Origin: an uncultured Amphritea sp.
GTDB taxonomy: Bacteria > Pseudomonadota > Gammaproteobacteria > Pseudomonadales > Balneatricaceae
Length of the DNA: 64,000 bases
NCBI RefSeq assembly: GCF_937127095.1
Contig: NZ_CAKZLP010000085.1
Location: 87,633 to 151,632 of the forward strand
Direction of reading: 5' to 3'
Under the pieces are notes generated by a model. It made no database searches. It worked only from the letters and a program-made list of their open reading frames with translations, and was not told where the DNA came from. Each line of letters starts with the position of its first letter. The stretch's first letter is position 1. The translations under genes were made by a program, and so were the position numbers. Below are positions 27,740 through 36,870 of this stretch, one piece after another.

Positions 27740-30700
27740 ATGAAAGATTTTAAACATCAGCTAAAGCAGTACCTGCATGGACAGGCGGCATTCGACAGGT
27801 TGCTTGAAACGGTTTCTGCACTTATCTCAAGTCAGCCTCATTTAACCACTAAAGTGGTTACTGGCCTGCAGCAGATGGCCGAACGTCAGTTGCTCAGTGA
27901 GGAAGACCTCAGTGCCCTGATGCAGACAATCGACCAGAGCGCTACTGACACCTCTGCGGATCCCGCTGATGATCAGACTCTACTGCAGGGTGCTGCTGCT
28001 TCCCCGAAAATGGATAACCAGGCGGGTGATGAGCACACCTCTTTTCGGCCTCCGCAAAGTAGGGCGTTACCTCACGACGAAGAAGATAAAACCCATGTGG
28101 CCTCTTTCAGTTCAGGTGCGGCAAAGCCTTCCGACAATCCAGATAGAAATCAGGCCAGACCAGCGGCACCGAAAACAGGAACGGCGACGCCAACGTCAAC
28201 CGGCACCAGTACATCCCGCTGGAGCAAACCCTTTACGACTGACGATTCAGAAGAATCGGTTATCGGCGTAGGTACGCTGATAAAAGACCGTTTCCATCTG
28301 GTTGAGTTTATTGGCTGTGGCGGCATGGGGGATGTCTATAAAGCTGAAGATCAGCGGCGCATTGATGCGCAGGATATTGATAGCCTGGTCGCCATAAAGG
28401 TATTGAATAAAACCTTCAGAGAGCATCCGGAATCACTCAGGTCGTTGCAGAGGGAAGCACGTAAAACCCAGAATCTCGCCCACCCGAATATTGTCAACGT
28501 TTTTGATTTCGACCGGGATCGGGAACATGTGTTTATGACCATGGAGCTGATGCGCGGTGCTCCTTTAAATGCAGTGATTAAAAATCATCCAACGGGATTT
28601 CCTTTGTCTACGGTGCTTGACTACACCGCGGGTATGGCCGGCGCACTGGGATATGCTCATCAACAGGGAGTGGTTCACTCCGACCTGAAGCCTAGCAATG
28701 TGTTTCTCGATGGTGGCCAGGTTAAGGTGTTTGATTTCGGCATCGCCCGGGCGGCAAAGACTGGCACGGCTCCGGAAGACAGTTTTGATGCCGGAGAGCT
28801 AGGGGCGCTCACCCCCAGTTATGCCTCGCCAGCGATGCTGGCAGGGGTACCAAATGCAGACCCCCGGGATGATCTGTATGCGCTGGGGTGCATCATCTAT
28901 GAACTGCTAACGGGTAAACACCCGTTCATCCGAAATGGTAAGAAAGTCCCGGCTGATGAGGCCTGGAAGACTGGGATGAAGATGGCTGAACTGAAGCAAC
29001 TCAGCCGCAATCAGAATAAAGCGCTGAGGCAGCTACTGGCATTTGATGAACGCCAGCGTACAGAAAGTGTTGATGTTTTTTTGCAGCAGTTTATGCCCCA
29101 ATACCAGCGTCATAGTCTGATGAGCCGTTGGTATGTCTGGGTTATGATTTTCCTGTTTGTGTGTGGCGTGTCCTACTTTCCCCTGCGTAATCTGTGGCAC
29201 CAGCAGCAGATCGATGATTTTGTAGATGATCTGACAAACCTGGATGAAGAGGCGGTAGATGAGTGGCTAGCGCGAATTCAGACGATGGATGCCGAGCAGC
29301 AGAGTGAATTTTTCAACGATGCGCAGGTGAAGCGTGAACTGACCCGATATTTTCTGCAACAGGTCAGTCTTAATGCTGATGCCGATGCCTATAGTCGTGC
29401 CCAGCAACTGGCCGACCGGGCGCTACGGATTTATGAAGACTCCCGACGGTTGTCTGATAAGCAGGAGCAGCTGATTAAACAGCAGGCTACGCGACTTAAT
29501 GATCTGAATAACGAACTGAATAGTTTACTTGAGCTGCCCGCAGAAAAGTTTGCCGGGGCATCCGAGGCTTTGCTGCAGCTGTTAGCGAGTATTAAAAAGG
29601 TTGATCCCGGTAATGCGATGCTGAGTGATGCCCGGCTGCCGGTAAAATTTATTGAAACGATGGCTGAGTTAAGCGAACAACGACAATTCGCTATTGCCAA
29701 AGACGCGGGTAAAACCTCGGGTAAACTGTTTCCTGCTAACCCCGAACTGGAAAGTGCGCGACGTAATCTTGCCCAGGAAGAGTTGCGCTATAACCGCTCT
29801 GTGCGAATTACTGAACTGAATCAACGTCTGGATGCTCTGGCACCAAACAGTCTCAGTAGCTTTGCTGCCGCAGGCCCGGATATACAGGAGCTTAAACAGT
29901 TGGAACCTGGCAGTCTCAGGGTCAGTCGGTTGCAGGATACACTTGCAGAGTTACTGCTTTCTGAACAGCAGCAATTGACTCGCCAATATCTATGGCAGCA
30001 GGCGGCTGCGCTGTCGACAACATTTGAGCTGCTTCTCAGCCCTGAGGGGCTGGCTCAGCTTGAGCAAGCATTGAACCGTTCACAAACCGAATACCAGAGA
30101 GATATCGATCAACGGGTTGCAGAAATTGATGCGAATATTTCCGCTCAGCGAATTGATGAAGCTGCGCAGCGTATCGCTGAGTTGCAGCCGATGGTGTCTG
30201 ATCAGCGAATTATTACTGCGGTGTCGGACCGGTTAGCCTCAGCACTGATAAAGCAGTCCCGTGTGGCCCAGGATGAGCAACGTTGGCAAAATGCTGCGGA
30301 TACGCTGGCACGGGTTTCATCGTTGCAGGTCAGCCCTGAGTTACAGCAGAGTCTGGTGTATGAACAGCAGCAGCTGGAACAACGCCAACAGATGACAGCG
30401 CAGCAACTGGAGGCCTCTGCATTAGCCGAGCAGGCGCAAAAGCGCAAAGAGGAGCTGGACTCACTACAGGCTGAACTGGAGGTGATATTAAGTGATCCGC
30501 AACTGTCTGATAGTAGTACCCGTAAAGCTCAGAACATTCTCGATCGTATCGAAACACAGGTGAGTGATTCGTCTATCGTGACCGAGGGGCGGCAGCGACT
30601 GGTTGAGCGCTACAGTGCCGCAGCTGTTGCTGTGGCTGAAACAGATATTTCCCAGGCTATCAGCCTGCTCGAGGATGGCAAGCGCTTGTTGCCCGGACAA

Positions 30701-32422
30701 GCCGGGATTACCGAGCTGTTGGCACAGCTACAGACCCGTTCTGATAACGCGTCGCAACAAGAAAAAGCACAGCAGCAACAGGCTCTTAAACAGCAGATCG
30801 AGGGGGTTTTAGCTGTTGCGACGGTGTCGCCCGAGTGGGAAGCCCAGGTTGCTGATCTGTTAGCGCGGTTGAAAGCGGAACAGCATGAGCCTGAGTATTT
30901 GCAGGGGGTTAATAGCCGCATTGCCGCTATTTATGCGCAGCAATCAGAACGCCTGCAGGCACAAAACGAGTTTAATGCGGCCAGAGACAGTCTGGACAAG
31001 GCGGCTCAATATGACCCTTCCCTTAGTCTCGCTGATCAGACCGATGCAATAGTGAACGCTGAAGAGCAGTTTCGACAACGGCAAGCTGAGCGAAAGAGCG
31101 AGGCGAAGATTAGCGGCCTTAAACAGACCTTTGATACCCAGATACAGGCGAATGACCTGACAGCCGCAGGACAAACCTTTAACCGTTTGAAAGCACTGCT
31201 GGGGGCGGATGATCCCTTCATTACGCAACAAGCGCCACAGACGTTTCAGACGGTTTACCTGCGCTTAGCGGATCAGCTGGCGGCGCGACAGCGTTTCACT
31301 CAAGCAGAAAAACTGCTGCAAAGTGCGCGCACTCTTGTCGCTGACACGTCTGTGATTGATCAGCGTATAGTCGGTTATCAGGATGGTGTTCGCCTGTATC
31401 ACATTGGCCAGGCGATCAAAAAACCGGATCTGAATAATCTTCAACAGGCCTATCGCTTGCTGTCTGAGTTGCAGCCCGGAATGCAGCCGGCTAAATATCA
31501 GCAATTGAGTCAGGATTTACAAAATGCGGTTGTCGGGCAAGTTAATAGCTTAAATCGTCGCTCGCCGACACGGGCTCGTCAACTGTTACAAAAAGCTCAG
31601 CAGTTATTTCCCGACAACCCTCAGCTACAGCAGCTCAGGTTAGGTAGCGAAAACTTACAACCTGAGAAGCCGTCGCCGGAACTGACTTCGGTACAGTCTT
31701 CGCTACAGTCTCAGAACCCACCAGACACTCAACAAGCGAGTTCCCAGGCGGATAGTAATCCGACGACATCAACAGCGCGCCAGCCTCCGCCTGTTTCAGA
31801 TCGCATCTGTAGTGCAGAGCTGGCCGGTAAAGGGATTCGTTCAGTGGCTGTGTGCTGGGATATGCTGGCGCAAGGCGCTGAAAATAAAGCGCCCTTTATG
31901 ATTGTTGTTCCTGATGGGGGGCGCAGTCTGGCGATCAGTAAATTTGAGATATCCCGACAGGATTACAACCTCTATTGTACCCTGTCCGGAGAGTGTAAAG
32001 GGCTGGCGGGGGTTGCAAAGCACCCGGCGACAGGTCTCAGTCAGAACCAGATAAACAGCTATGCGGCATGGTTGAGTAATGCCACCGGCCACCTTTACCG
32101 CTTGCCGGTTAAATCCGAATGGGTGAATGCCGCGACAGCGACAGGTAGTCAGCAACCGCAAAATTATAACTGCAGATTGACCCGGGGCGACCAGATTCTG
32201 AAAGGACGCGATCTGGTCAGTGTGCAGCAAGGTAAACCCAATGCCTGGGGGCTGGTTAACTATCTGGGCAATGCTCAAGAGCTGGTACGTAGCGGGTCGG
32301 GTCTGGAGGCTATGGGGGGGAGTTATCAGGTTAAGATGTCTGATTGTTCAGTCTCAATGTCGGTGCCGATATCCGGTTCGGCTGATGCAACGACCGGATT
32401 CCGTCTGGTAAGAGAACTCTAG
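27740..32422 (+). CDS. ppkA: PpkA-type membrane Ser/Thr kinase fused to an FGE-sulfatase-like domain
   Basis: This 1560-aa protein has a helical N-terminus (1-75) and a disordered Pro/Thr linker. The kinase domain (about 175-450) has glycine loop FIGCGGMGDVYKAED, VAIKVLNK, catalytic loop VHSDLKPSNVFL, VFDFGIARA and an ASPAM/DDLYALGCIIYELL block. One membrane helix lies at about 468-487. Some 800 residues of Gln/Ala/Leu-rich coiled-coil or repeat helices follow. The C-terminal domain (about 1330-1560) resembles formylglycine-generating-enzyme/sulfatase-modifying folds (ISKFEISRQDYNLYC, YRLPVKSEWVNAA, GLVNYLGNAQELV, GFRLVREL). T6SS PpkA phosphorylates Fha to trigger assembly. Topology puts the kinase in the cytoplasm and the FGE-like domain in the periplasm, where it may sense a signal; that is inferred. 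Confidence 0.9.
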   Translation: MKDFKHQLKQYLHGQAAFDRLLETVSALISSQPHLTTKVVTGLQQMAERQLLSEEDLSALMQTIDQSATDTSADPADDQTLLQGAAASPKMDNQAGDEHTSFRPPQSRALPHDEEDKTHVASFSSGAAKPSDNPDRNQARPAAPKTGTATPTSTGTSTSRWSKPFTTDDSEESVIGVGTLIKDRFHLVEFIGCGGMGDVYKAEDQRRIDAQDIDSLVAIKVLNKTFREHPESLRSLQREARKTQNLAHPNIVNVFDFDRDREHVFMTMELMRGAPLNAVIKNHPTGFPLSTVLDYTAGMAGALGYAHQQGVVHSDLKPSNVFLDGGQVKVFDFGIARAAKTGTAPEDSFDAGELGALTPSYASPAMLAGVPNADPRDDLYALGCIIYELLTGKHPFIRNGKKVPADEAWKTGMKMAELKQLSRNQNKALRQLLAFDERQRTESVDVFLQQFMPQYQRHSLMSRWYVWVMIFLFVCGVSYFPLRNLWHQQQIDDFVDDLTNLDEEAVDEWLARIQTMDAEQQSEFFNDAQVKRELTRYFLQQVSLNADADAYSRAQQLADRALRIYEDSRRLSDKQEQLIKQQATRLNDLNNELNSLLELPAEKFAGASEALLQLLASIKKVDPGNAMLSDARLPVKFIETMAELSEQRQFAIAKDAGKTSGKLFPANPELESARRNLAQEELRYNRSVRITELNQRLDALAPNSLSSFAAAGPDIQELKQLEPGSLRVSRLQDTLAELLLSEQQQLTRQYLWQQAAALSTTFELLLSPEGLAQLEQALNRSQTEYQRDIDQRVAEIDANISAQRIDEAAQRIAELQPMVSDQRIITAVSDRLASALIKQSRVAQDEQRWQNAADTLARVSSLQVSPELQQSLVYEQQQLEQRQQMTAQQLEASALAEQAQKRKEELDSLQAELEVILSDPQLSDSSTRKAQNILDRIETQVSDSSIVTEGRQRLVERYSAAAVAVAETDISQAISLLEDGKRLLPGQAGITELLAQLQTRSDNASQQEKAQQQQALKQQIEGVLAVATVSPEWEAQVADLLARLKAEQHEPEYLQGVNSRIAAIYAQQSERLQAQNEFNAARDSLDKAAQYDPSLSLADQTDAIVNAEEQFRQRQAERKSEAKISGLKQTFDTQIQANDLTAAGQTFNRLKALLGADDPFITQQAPQTFQTVYLRLADQLAARQRFTQAEKLLQSARTLVADTSVIDQRIVGYQDGVRLYHIGQAIKKPDLNNLQQAYRLLSELQPGMQPAKYQQLSQDLQNAVVGQVNSLNRRSPTRARQLLQKAQQLFPDNPQLQQLRLGSENLQPEKPSPELTSVQSSLQSQNPPDTQQASSQADSNPTTSTARQPPPVSDRICSAELAGKGIRSVAVCWDMLAQGAENKAPFMIVVPDGGRSLAISKFEISRQDYNLYCTLSGECKGLAGVAKHPATGLSQNQINSYAAWLSNATGHLYRLPVKSEWVNAATATGSQQPQNYNCRLTRGDQILKGRDLVSVQQGKPNAWGLVNYLGNAQELVRSGSGLEAMGGSYQVKMSDCSVSMSVPISGSADATTGFRLVREL

Positions 32423-32433
32423 AGGAGGCTACG

Positions 32434-33102
32434 ATGAGCCGGAGTTTATATGAGCTATGTTGCCGTTATGCCAATGGTGAATTAGATTCGCACGAGTACC
32501 GGCAGCTGCGGCGTCGTTTTATCGATCATTTAGTGAATAGTAGTGATCGGACTCAGCCCGTTACTGATCTCTCTCCCGGGGAGCTAACGCAACCTCATTC
32601 ATCTCTGGTTGAGTCTCCAGACACTGTGCCGATCGATAAACAGGCGATGAATATAGCGTCATCAGGTTTTACAACAAACGTTGAAGCGTCCAGGGTTGCC
32701 ACGGAAAATCGCAGTAAAAGTGGCAAGTGGCTTATCATCGCGGTCATACTATTGCTTGTTACTGGAGCGCTATTTTGGCTATTAAACCCGCAGAATAGCC
32801 GGGAACAAACGCCTCTACAGAGTGGTAGTGTGAACGCGCCGATCAAACGGGTTGCCTCTGTGCCATTGTTAAGCAGTATGCATGATCTGCTGGATCAGGA
32901 TAAATGGTCGATCACCAATATTGAAGACTACTCTTTACTGTTGTTGCAAAGTTCGCCTGCGGATAAAAGCGCGCTTAAGTCAGACAGTCGTTATCATCAG
33001 TTTTTAGATATGGTTCATATCTATCAGGTATTGGCTGAAGCGGATCAGAATGCGGAGATGATCGCTAAACTTGACCAGCTGGAACGGGATCTGCGTGACT
33101 AG
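32434..33102 (+). CDS. Small single-pass membrane protein at the end of the T6SS operon, unknown function
   Basis: This 222-aa protein begins with a short helical motif, MSRSLYELCCRYANGELDSHEYRQLRRRFID. A polar linker of about 60 residues follows, then one membrane helix at about 99-117 (WLIIAVILLLVTGALFWLL) and a helical C-terminal domain of about 100 residues. The N-terminus recalls short helical modules of signalling proteins, but I cannot assign a family. It starts 11 bases after ppkA with AGAGGAGG upstream, so it is almost certainly co-translated with the kinase and could be its partner. Confidence 0.75.
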   Translation: MSRSLYELCCRYANGELDSHEYRQLRRRFIDHLVNSSDRTQPVTDLSPGELTQPHSSLVESPDTVPIDKQAMNIASSGFTTNVEASRVATENRSKSGKWLIIAVILLLVTGALFWLLNPQNSREQTPLQSGSVNAPIKRVASVPLLSSMHDLLDQDKWSITNIEDYSLLLLQSSPADKSALKSDSRYHQFLDMVHIYQVLAEADQNAEMIAKLDQLERDLRD

Positions 33103-33165
33103 TGCGTTTCACCAGGACGCTCTATTCGTTTTTACAAGCGGATGACGAAAGTTATGACGTAAAAT

Positions 33166-33196
33166 GGTTATTTTGTTATATTGTAACAAAATAACC
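33166..33196. promoter_or_regulatory. Zur-type operator upstream of the COG0523 gene
   Basis: Two perfect 13-base arms (GGTTATTTTGTTA and its complement) flank a 5-base centre. The core TGTTATATTGTAACA matches the gammaproteobacterial Zur box pattern TGTTATANTATAACA closely. It ends 17 bases before the start codon of a COG0523 GTPase, a classic Zur-repressed gene. Zinc-responsive repression is therefore predicted. Confidence 0.8.
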
Positions 33197-33213
33197 TATT
33201 AAAGATTTCCTCG

Positions 33214-34197
33214 ATGTATAGTCAGATCCCTACCAATATTATTACCGGCTTTCTCGGCGTGGGTAAAACCACCGCTATTCAGTATCTTTTAAACCACAAA
33301 CCTGTCGATGAGCGCTGGGCGGTACTGGTGAATGAGTTTGGTGAAGTGGGCATCGATGCCAGCCTGCTGGGTAATGAACAGCACGCCACCGGGGTGTTTA
33401 TGCGGGAGGTGCCCGGCGGTTGTATGTGTTGTGCTGCGGGGATACCGATGCAGGTGGCGCTGAGTCAGCTGATTCGTCAGGCCAAACCTGATCGTATCCT
33501 GATTGAACCGACCGGCCTGGGACACCCTCTGGAGGTGATCCGGGTGCTGCAGCAGCCCCATTATCAGGATGTTCTCGATCTGCGCAGCACTATTACGTTG
33601 GTGGATGCCCGAAAACTATCAGATTCCCGCTATACCGAAAACGATACCTTTAATCAGCAACTGCAAGTAGCTGATCTGGTTATTGCTCACAAGACCGATC
33701 TGTATATAGCAGCTGAAACGGAACAGTTGATTCAATACTTGCAAACACTGGGCAGTGACGCACCTGTAATCAACTGTACAGAGGGGCAGTTAAGTCTCCA
33801 ATGGCTGGAGGCTGCTTCAAAACATAGCGGTGTCACGCAATCGGAATCGTCTCATCATCATGATCATTTTCAGGCCGATGACCGGCTGCCTGAATGTGGT
33901 TATTTGCGCAAAGATAACCAGAGCGATGGTTATTACAGTAGTGGCTGGATCTTTAGTCCCGAATTTGAGTTTGATTTTGGCAAGCTGGAACCGCTATTGA
34001 TGGGCATTGAGGCTGAGCGTCTGAAAGCGGTGTTTATTACCGATGAAGGTATCTTTGCGTTTAATATGGCGGAGTCGGTATTAAAAGTTCAGGCGCTGGA
34101 TGAGGTGATGGACAGTCGGATCGAAGTGATAGGAAGTGAACCCTCAAACTGGTCCGGACTCGAACAGCAGCTGCTTCAAATAGCTGTCCGATACTAA
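33214..34197 (+). CDS. COG0523-family GTP-dependent metal chaperone (CobW/ZigA/YciC-like)
   Basis: This 327-aa P-loop GTPase starts with IITGFLGVGKTTAIQYLL (Walker A), then VNEFGEVGIDASLL and the metal-binding CxCC motif GGCMCCAAG. EPTGLGHP follows, then an HKTDL motif in the place of NKxD, and a His-rich segment SSHHHDHF (about 212-218) before the CobW C-terminal domain. COG0523 proteins deliver metals, often zinc, to client enzymes under limitation. The Zur-like palindrome directly upstream supports a zinc role. It overlaps the convergent MarR gene by 4 bases. Confidence 0.92.
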   Translation: MYSQIPTNIITGFLGVGKTTAIQYLLNHKPVDERWAVLVNEFGEVGIDASLLGNEQHATGVFMREVPGGCMCCAAGIPMQVALSQLIRQAKPDRILIEPTGLGHPLEVIRVLQQPHYQDVLDLRSTITLVDARKLSDSRYTENDTFNQQLQVADLVIAHKTDLYIAAETEQLIQYLQTLGSDAPVINCTEGQLSLQWLEAASKHSGVTQSESSHHHDHFQADDRLPECGYLRKDNQSDGYYSSGWIFSPEFEFDFGKLEPLLMGIEAERLKAVFITDEGIFAFNMAESVLKVQALDEVMDSRIEVIGSEPSNWSGLEQQLLQIAVRY

Positions 34198-34691
34198 CGT
34201 TCTCTGAACTCCCGGTTGGGCGCTGCAATGTCCAGCAGTGGGGCGGCATCAAGGGACTCAGCATCCATCATTGAAGCAATCTGTTGCAGCGACGAGAGGA
34301 TGGTGTGCTGTTCCGGGTTGGCCAGATTCTCAAACCGGCTGATAAACGATTCGTGCAGCAGCGTTGGCGCGGTTTGTAGTACTTCGTCACCTGTTTCTGT
34401 CAGTCGGGCATTCACGATTCTGCGGTCAGTGTGACTGCGAATCCGTTCGACCAGCTTGCGCTCCTCCAGACGGTCCATAATAGTTGTTACGGTCGCCTGG
34501 CTGAGTGACACATCAACGGATATCCGTTTAACGGTGACATCCCCCAACTGTTTAATCGCGCGTAACACCATCACCTGGGGAATTGTCAGACCGCAGGATT
34601 TCACCACCCGTTTTGATTGAAGGTCGGTCGCGCGGATGATCTTTCTTAGTTCGATTAAAACATCCTGCCAGCAGGGAACGTTATCGCTCAT
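34194..34691 (-). CDS. MarR-family regulator, EctR/CosR-like
   Basis: This 165-aa MarR winged-helix protein has TIPQVMVLRAIKQLGDVTVKRIS, the recognition region VSLSQATVTTIMDRLEERKLVER and the wing RSHTDRRIVNARLTETG. It is divergent from a proXWV-type compatible-solute transporter. CosR/EctR MarR-type regulators in Vibrio and methylotrophs control ectoine and betaine transport genes, and the sequence style and location fit that group. The exact orthology is inferred. ATG 34691 was chosen with AGGA upstream; a GTG at 34727 is in frame. Confidence 0.88.
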   Translation of the reverse strand: MSDNVPCWQDVLIELRKIIRATDLQSKRVVKSCGLTIPQVMVLRAIKQLGDVTVKRISVDVSLSQATVTTIMDRLEERKLVERIRSHTDRRIVNARLTETGDEVLQTAPTLLHESFISRFENLANPEQHTILSSLQQIASMMDAESLDAAPLLDIAAPNREFRER

Positions 34692-34832
34692 CGTATCTGA
34701 ATATCCTATCAATTTTAAGCAAATCACTTATCAGAAAAAACTCTGAAAAACCGACTTAAAAAACTCAGCGAGTATATAGCGCGAGCGGTTATAAGCACAA
34801 ATACTGAATGCTTAGAGATGAAGTAGTTTGAG

Positions 34833-34847
34833 TTCTAAATATTAGAA
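34833..34847. promoter_or_regulatory. Palindrome TTCTAA-ATA-TTAGAA, candidate operator for proXWV
   Basis: A perfect 6-bp inverted repeat with a 3-base AT centre lies 47 bases before proX, in the spacer shared with the divergent MarR gene. MarR dimers bind AT-rich palindromes of this size. No binding evidence is available. Confidence 0.45.
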
Positions 34848-34894
34848 GGCTAATATGTTGTGATCAAATTCTAGTTAAAAAACATGGAGGCGTC

Positions 34895-35887
34895 ATGAAA
34901 AAACTGATTGCTGCATCGTTAATGGTGTTGGCGGCTGGGCAGGTACAGGCTGCAGATGAGTGTGGAAAAGTAACCATTGCAGATATGAACTGGAGCTCCG
35001 CAACCCTGATCTCCAATGTGGACAAGTTTATTTTGCAGAACGGGTATGGCTGCGACGCTGAGCTGGTGCCTGGGGATACCATGCCGACCGGTACTTCGAT
35101 GATAGAGAAAGGTGAGCCAGATATTGCGCCGGAGATGTGGAGTAATTCCATGCGTGACGCGCTGGACAAAGGTGTTGCTGAAAAGCGCCTGCGCTATGCC
35201 GGTAATTCACTCTCCGATGGTGGTGAAGAGGGGTTCTGGGTGCCGCAGTATCTGGTCAAAAAATACCCCGAGTTAGCGACCATTGAGGGTGTAAAAAAGC
35301 ACGCTAAGTTGTTCACTCATCCGGAAGATGACAGCAAATCAGCATTTTATGGTTGTCCGGCGGGTTGGAACTGTCAGATCAGTGCCAGTAACCTGTTTAA
35401 GGCGTTAAAGCTGGCGGATTCCGGTTTTGATCTCATTGATCCGGGTTCGGGTGCAGGTCTGGCCGGTTCAATTGCTAAGGCGTTTACCCGGGAAGAACCC
35501 TGGTTTGGCTATTACTGGGCACCGACTGCTGTGTTAGGAAAATACAAAATGGTGAAAGTCGACTTTGGTTCCGGAGTTGATAAGCAACACTATATAGACT
35601 GTATCTCGGCTAATGAGTGTGCCGACCCCAAACCAACGATGTATCCGCCTTCGCTGGTGCAGACTGTCACCACAGAAAGCTTTGCTGAGAAGTCACCTGC
35701 GGCCTATCAATATGTATCTAACCGTTCTCTGACGAATGAGCAGCTCAATACCCTGCTGGCCTGGATGGAGGATAACCAGGCAGATGGTGAGGTGGCTGCG
35801 GAATATTTTCTGACAGAACATGAAGACCTCTGGACCCCTTGGGTATCAGCAGAGGTCGCCGCAAAAGTTAAGCAAGCCTTGCAGTAA
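34895..35887 (+). CDS. proX: ProX-type glycine betaine/proline ABC transporter substrate-binding protein
   Basis: This 330-aa periplasmic protein has a signal peptide (MKKLIAASLMVLAAGQVQAA) and the OpuAC-type fold: VTIADMNWSSATLISNV, DTMPTGTSMIEKGEPDIAPEMWSN, YGCPAGWNCQ and GYYWAPTAVLGKYKMVKV, with several aromatic residues suited to cation-pi binding of a trimethylammonium group. It delivers betaine-like osmolytes to ProW/ProV. RBS GGAGG is optimal. Being first in the operon and followed by a stem-loop fits excess production of the binding protein. Confidence 0.93.
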   Translation: MKKLIAASLMVLAAGQVQAADECGKVTIADMNWSSATLISNVDKFILQNGYGCDAELVPGDTMPTGTSMIEKGEPDIAPEMWSNSMRDALDKGVAEKRLRYAGNSLSDGGEEGFWVPQYLVKKYPELATIEGVKKHAKLFTHPEDDSKSAFYGCPAGWNCQISASNLFKALKLADSGFDLIDPGSGAGLAGSIAKAFTREEPWFGYYWAPTAVLGKYKMVKVDFGSGVDKQHYIDCISANECADPKPTMYPPSLVQTVTTESFAEKSPAAYQYVSNRSLTNEQLNTLLAWMEDNQADGEVAAEYFLTEHEDLWTPWVSAEVAAKVKQALQ

Positions 35888-35916
35888 ACGCTGTGTTGAT
35901 TTGCACTGGTTAATAA

Positions 35917-35945
35917 CTGCCCGGTTGCCTTTGGTGATCGGGCAG
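35917..35945 (+). other. Intercistronic stem-loop between proX and proW
   Basis: CTGCCCG and CGGGCAG form a 7-bp stem with a 15-base loop followed by GTTTGTTT. It may act as a weak terminator or RNA-stability element that lowers proWV expression relative to proX, as seen in other binding-protein operons. Confidence 0.5.
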
Positions 35946-35970
35946 GTTTGTTTCTGAATAGAGGTTTTAT

Positions 35971-36870
35971 ATGGCTGATTCAAGCTGGTTAAGCGAAGTA
36001 CCCCAGCTAAGCAGAGGGGAGCTCAGAGATATCCGGAAATTTTTGGATACCGAGTACCGGGATTTTTCACGGGAGTATGGAGAGATAATAGAAGGTTTCT
36101 TTGACCCTCTATTATCATTTCTTGTCTGGTTTGAAAAACTCCTATTAGCCACGCCCTGGTGGCTGGTTATTGCGATTATTGCCGGTCTTGCTTATCTCTC
36201 CAGTCGTTCATGGAAGCTCAGTCTGGGGGTGGTGATCTCCTTTTTTATGATCGGCTATTTTGGTATGTGGGACGATACCATGCGTACCATGAGCATCATT
36301 CTGGTTTGTACCCTGATGGCGATAGCCTTGGGAGTGCCAATCGGCATTGCCATGGCCCGTTCTGACCGGGTGCAGTCGGTGGTGACGCCGCTGCTGGACA
36401 TCATGCAAACCATGCCGGCCTTCGTGTATCTTATTCCGGTGGTTATGCTGCTCGGCATCGGTAAAATTCCCGGCGTGATCGCGGTGGTGATCTATGCGAT
36501 TCCCCCGGTTATCCGCCTGACTAACCTGGGTATTCGGCTGGTGGATAAGGATGTGTTGGAAGCGGCCACCGCTTATGGGGCCAGCTCACTACAGCGTCTC
36601 ATAGGCGTTCAGCTACCACTGGCGATGCCGACCATTATGGCGGGTATCAACCAGACCATTATGATGGCCCTCTCAATGGTGGTTATCGCCTCCATGATTG
36701 GGGTGAAGGGGCTTGGACAACCGGTGTTGAAGTCCATTACCAATCAGTATTTTACGCTGGGATTATTAAACGGTCTGGCGATTGTCGCACTGGCGATCAT
36801 TTTTGACCGTGTTTCTCAGGCATATGCCAAACGGAGTCAGCGATATCTGGAGGGCATGGATAATGGTTGA
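35971..36870 (+). CDS. proW: ProW-type betaine ABC transporter permease
   Basis: This 299-aa protein has a hydrophilic N-terminal segment of about 60 residues, then at least five membrane helices. The binding-protein-dependent permease (EAA) loop is seen around LEAATAYGASSLQRLIGVQLPLAMPTIMAGI. Conserved ProW blocks include TMRTMSIILVCTLMAIALGVPIGI and LLDIMQTMPAFVYLIPVVMLLGIGKIPG. It forms the transmembrane channel of the ProXWV system. The last 8 bases overlap proV. Confidence 0.95.
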   Translation: MADSSWLSEVPQLSRGELRDIRKFLDTEYRDFSREYGEIIEGFFDPLLSFLVWFEKLLLATPWWLVIAIIAGLAYLSSRSWKLSLGVVISFFMIGYFGMWDDTMRTMSIILVCTLMAIALGVPIGIAMARSDRVQSVVTPLLDIMQTMPAFVYLIPVVMLLGIGKIPGVIAVVIYAIPPVIRLTNLGIRLVDKDVLEAATAYGASSLQRLIGVQLPLAMPTIMAGINQTIMMALSMVVIASMIGVKGLGQPVLKSITNQYFTLGLLNGLAIVALAIIFDRVSQAYAKRSQRYLEGMDNG

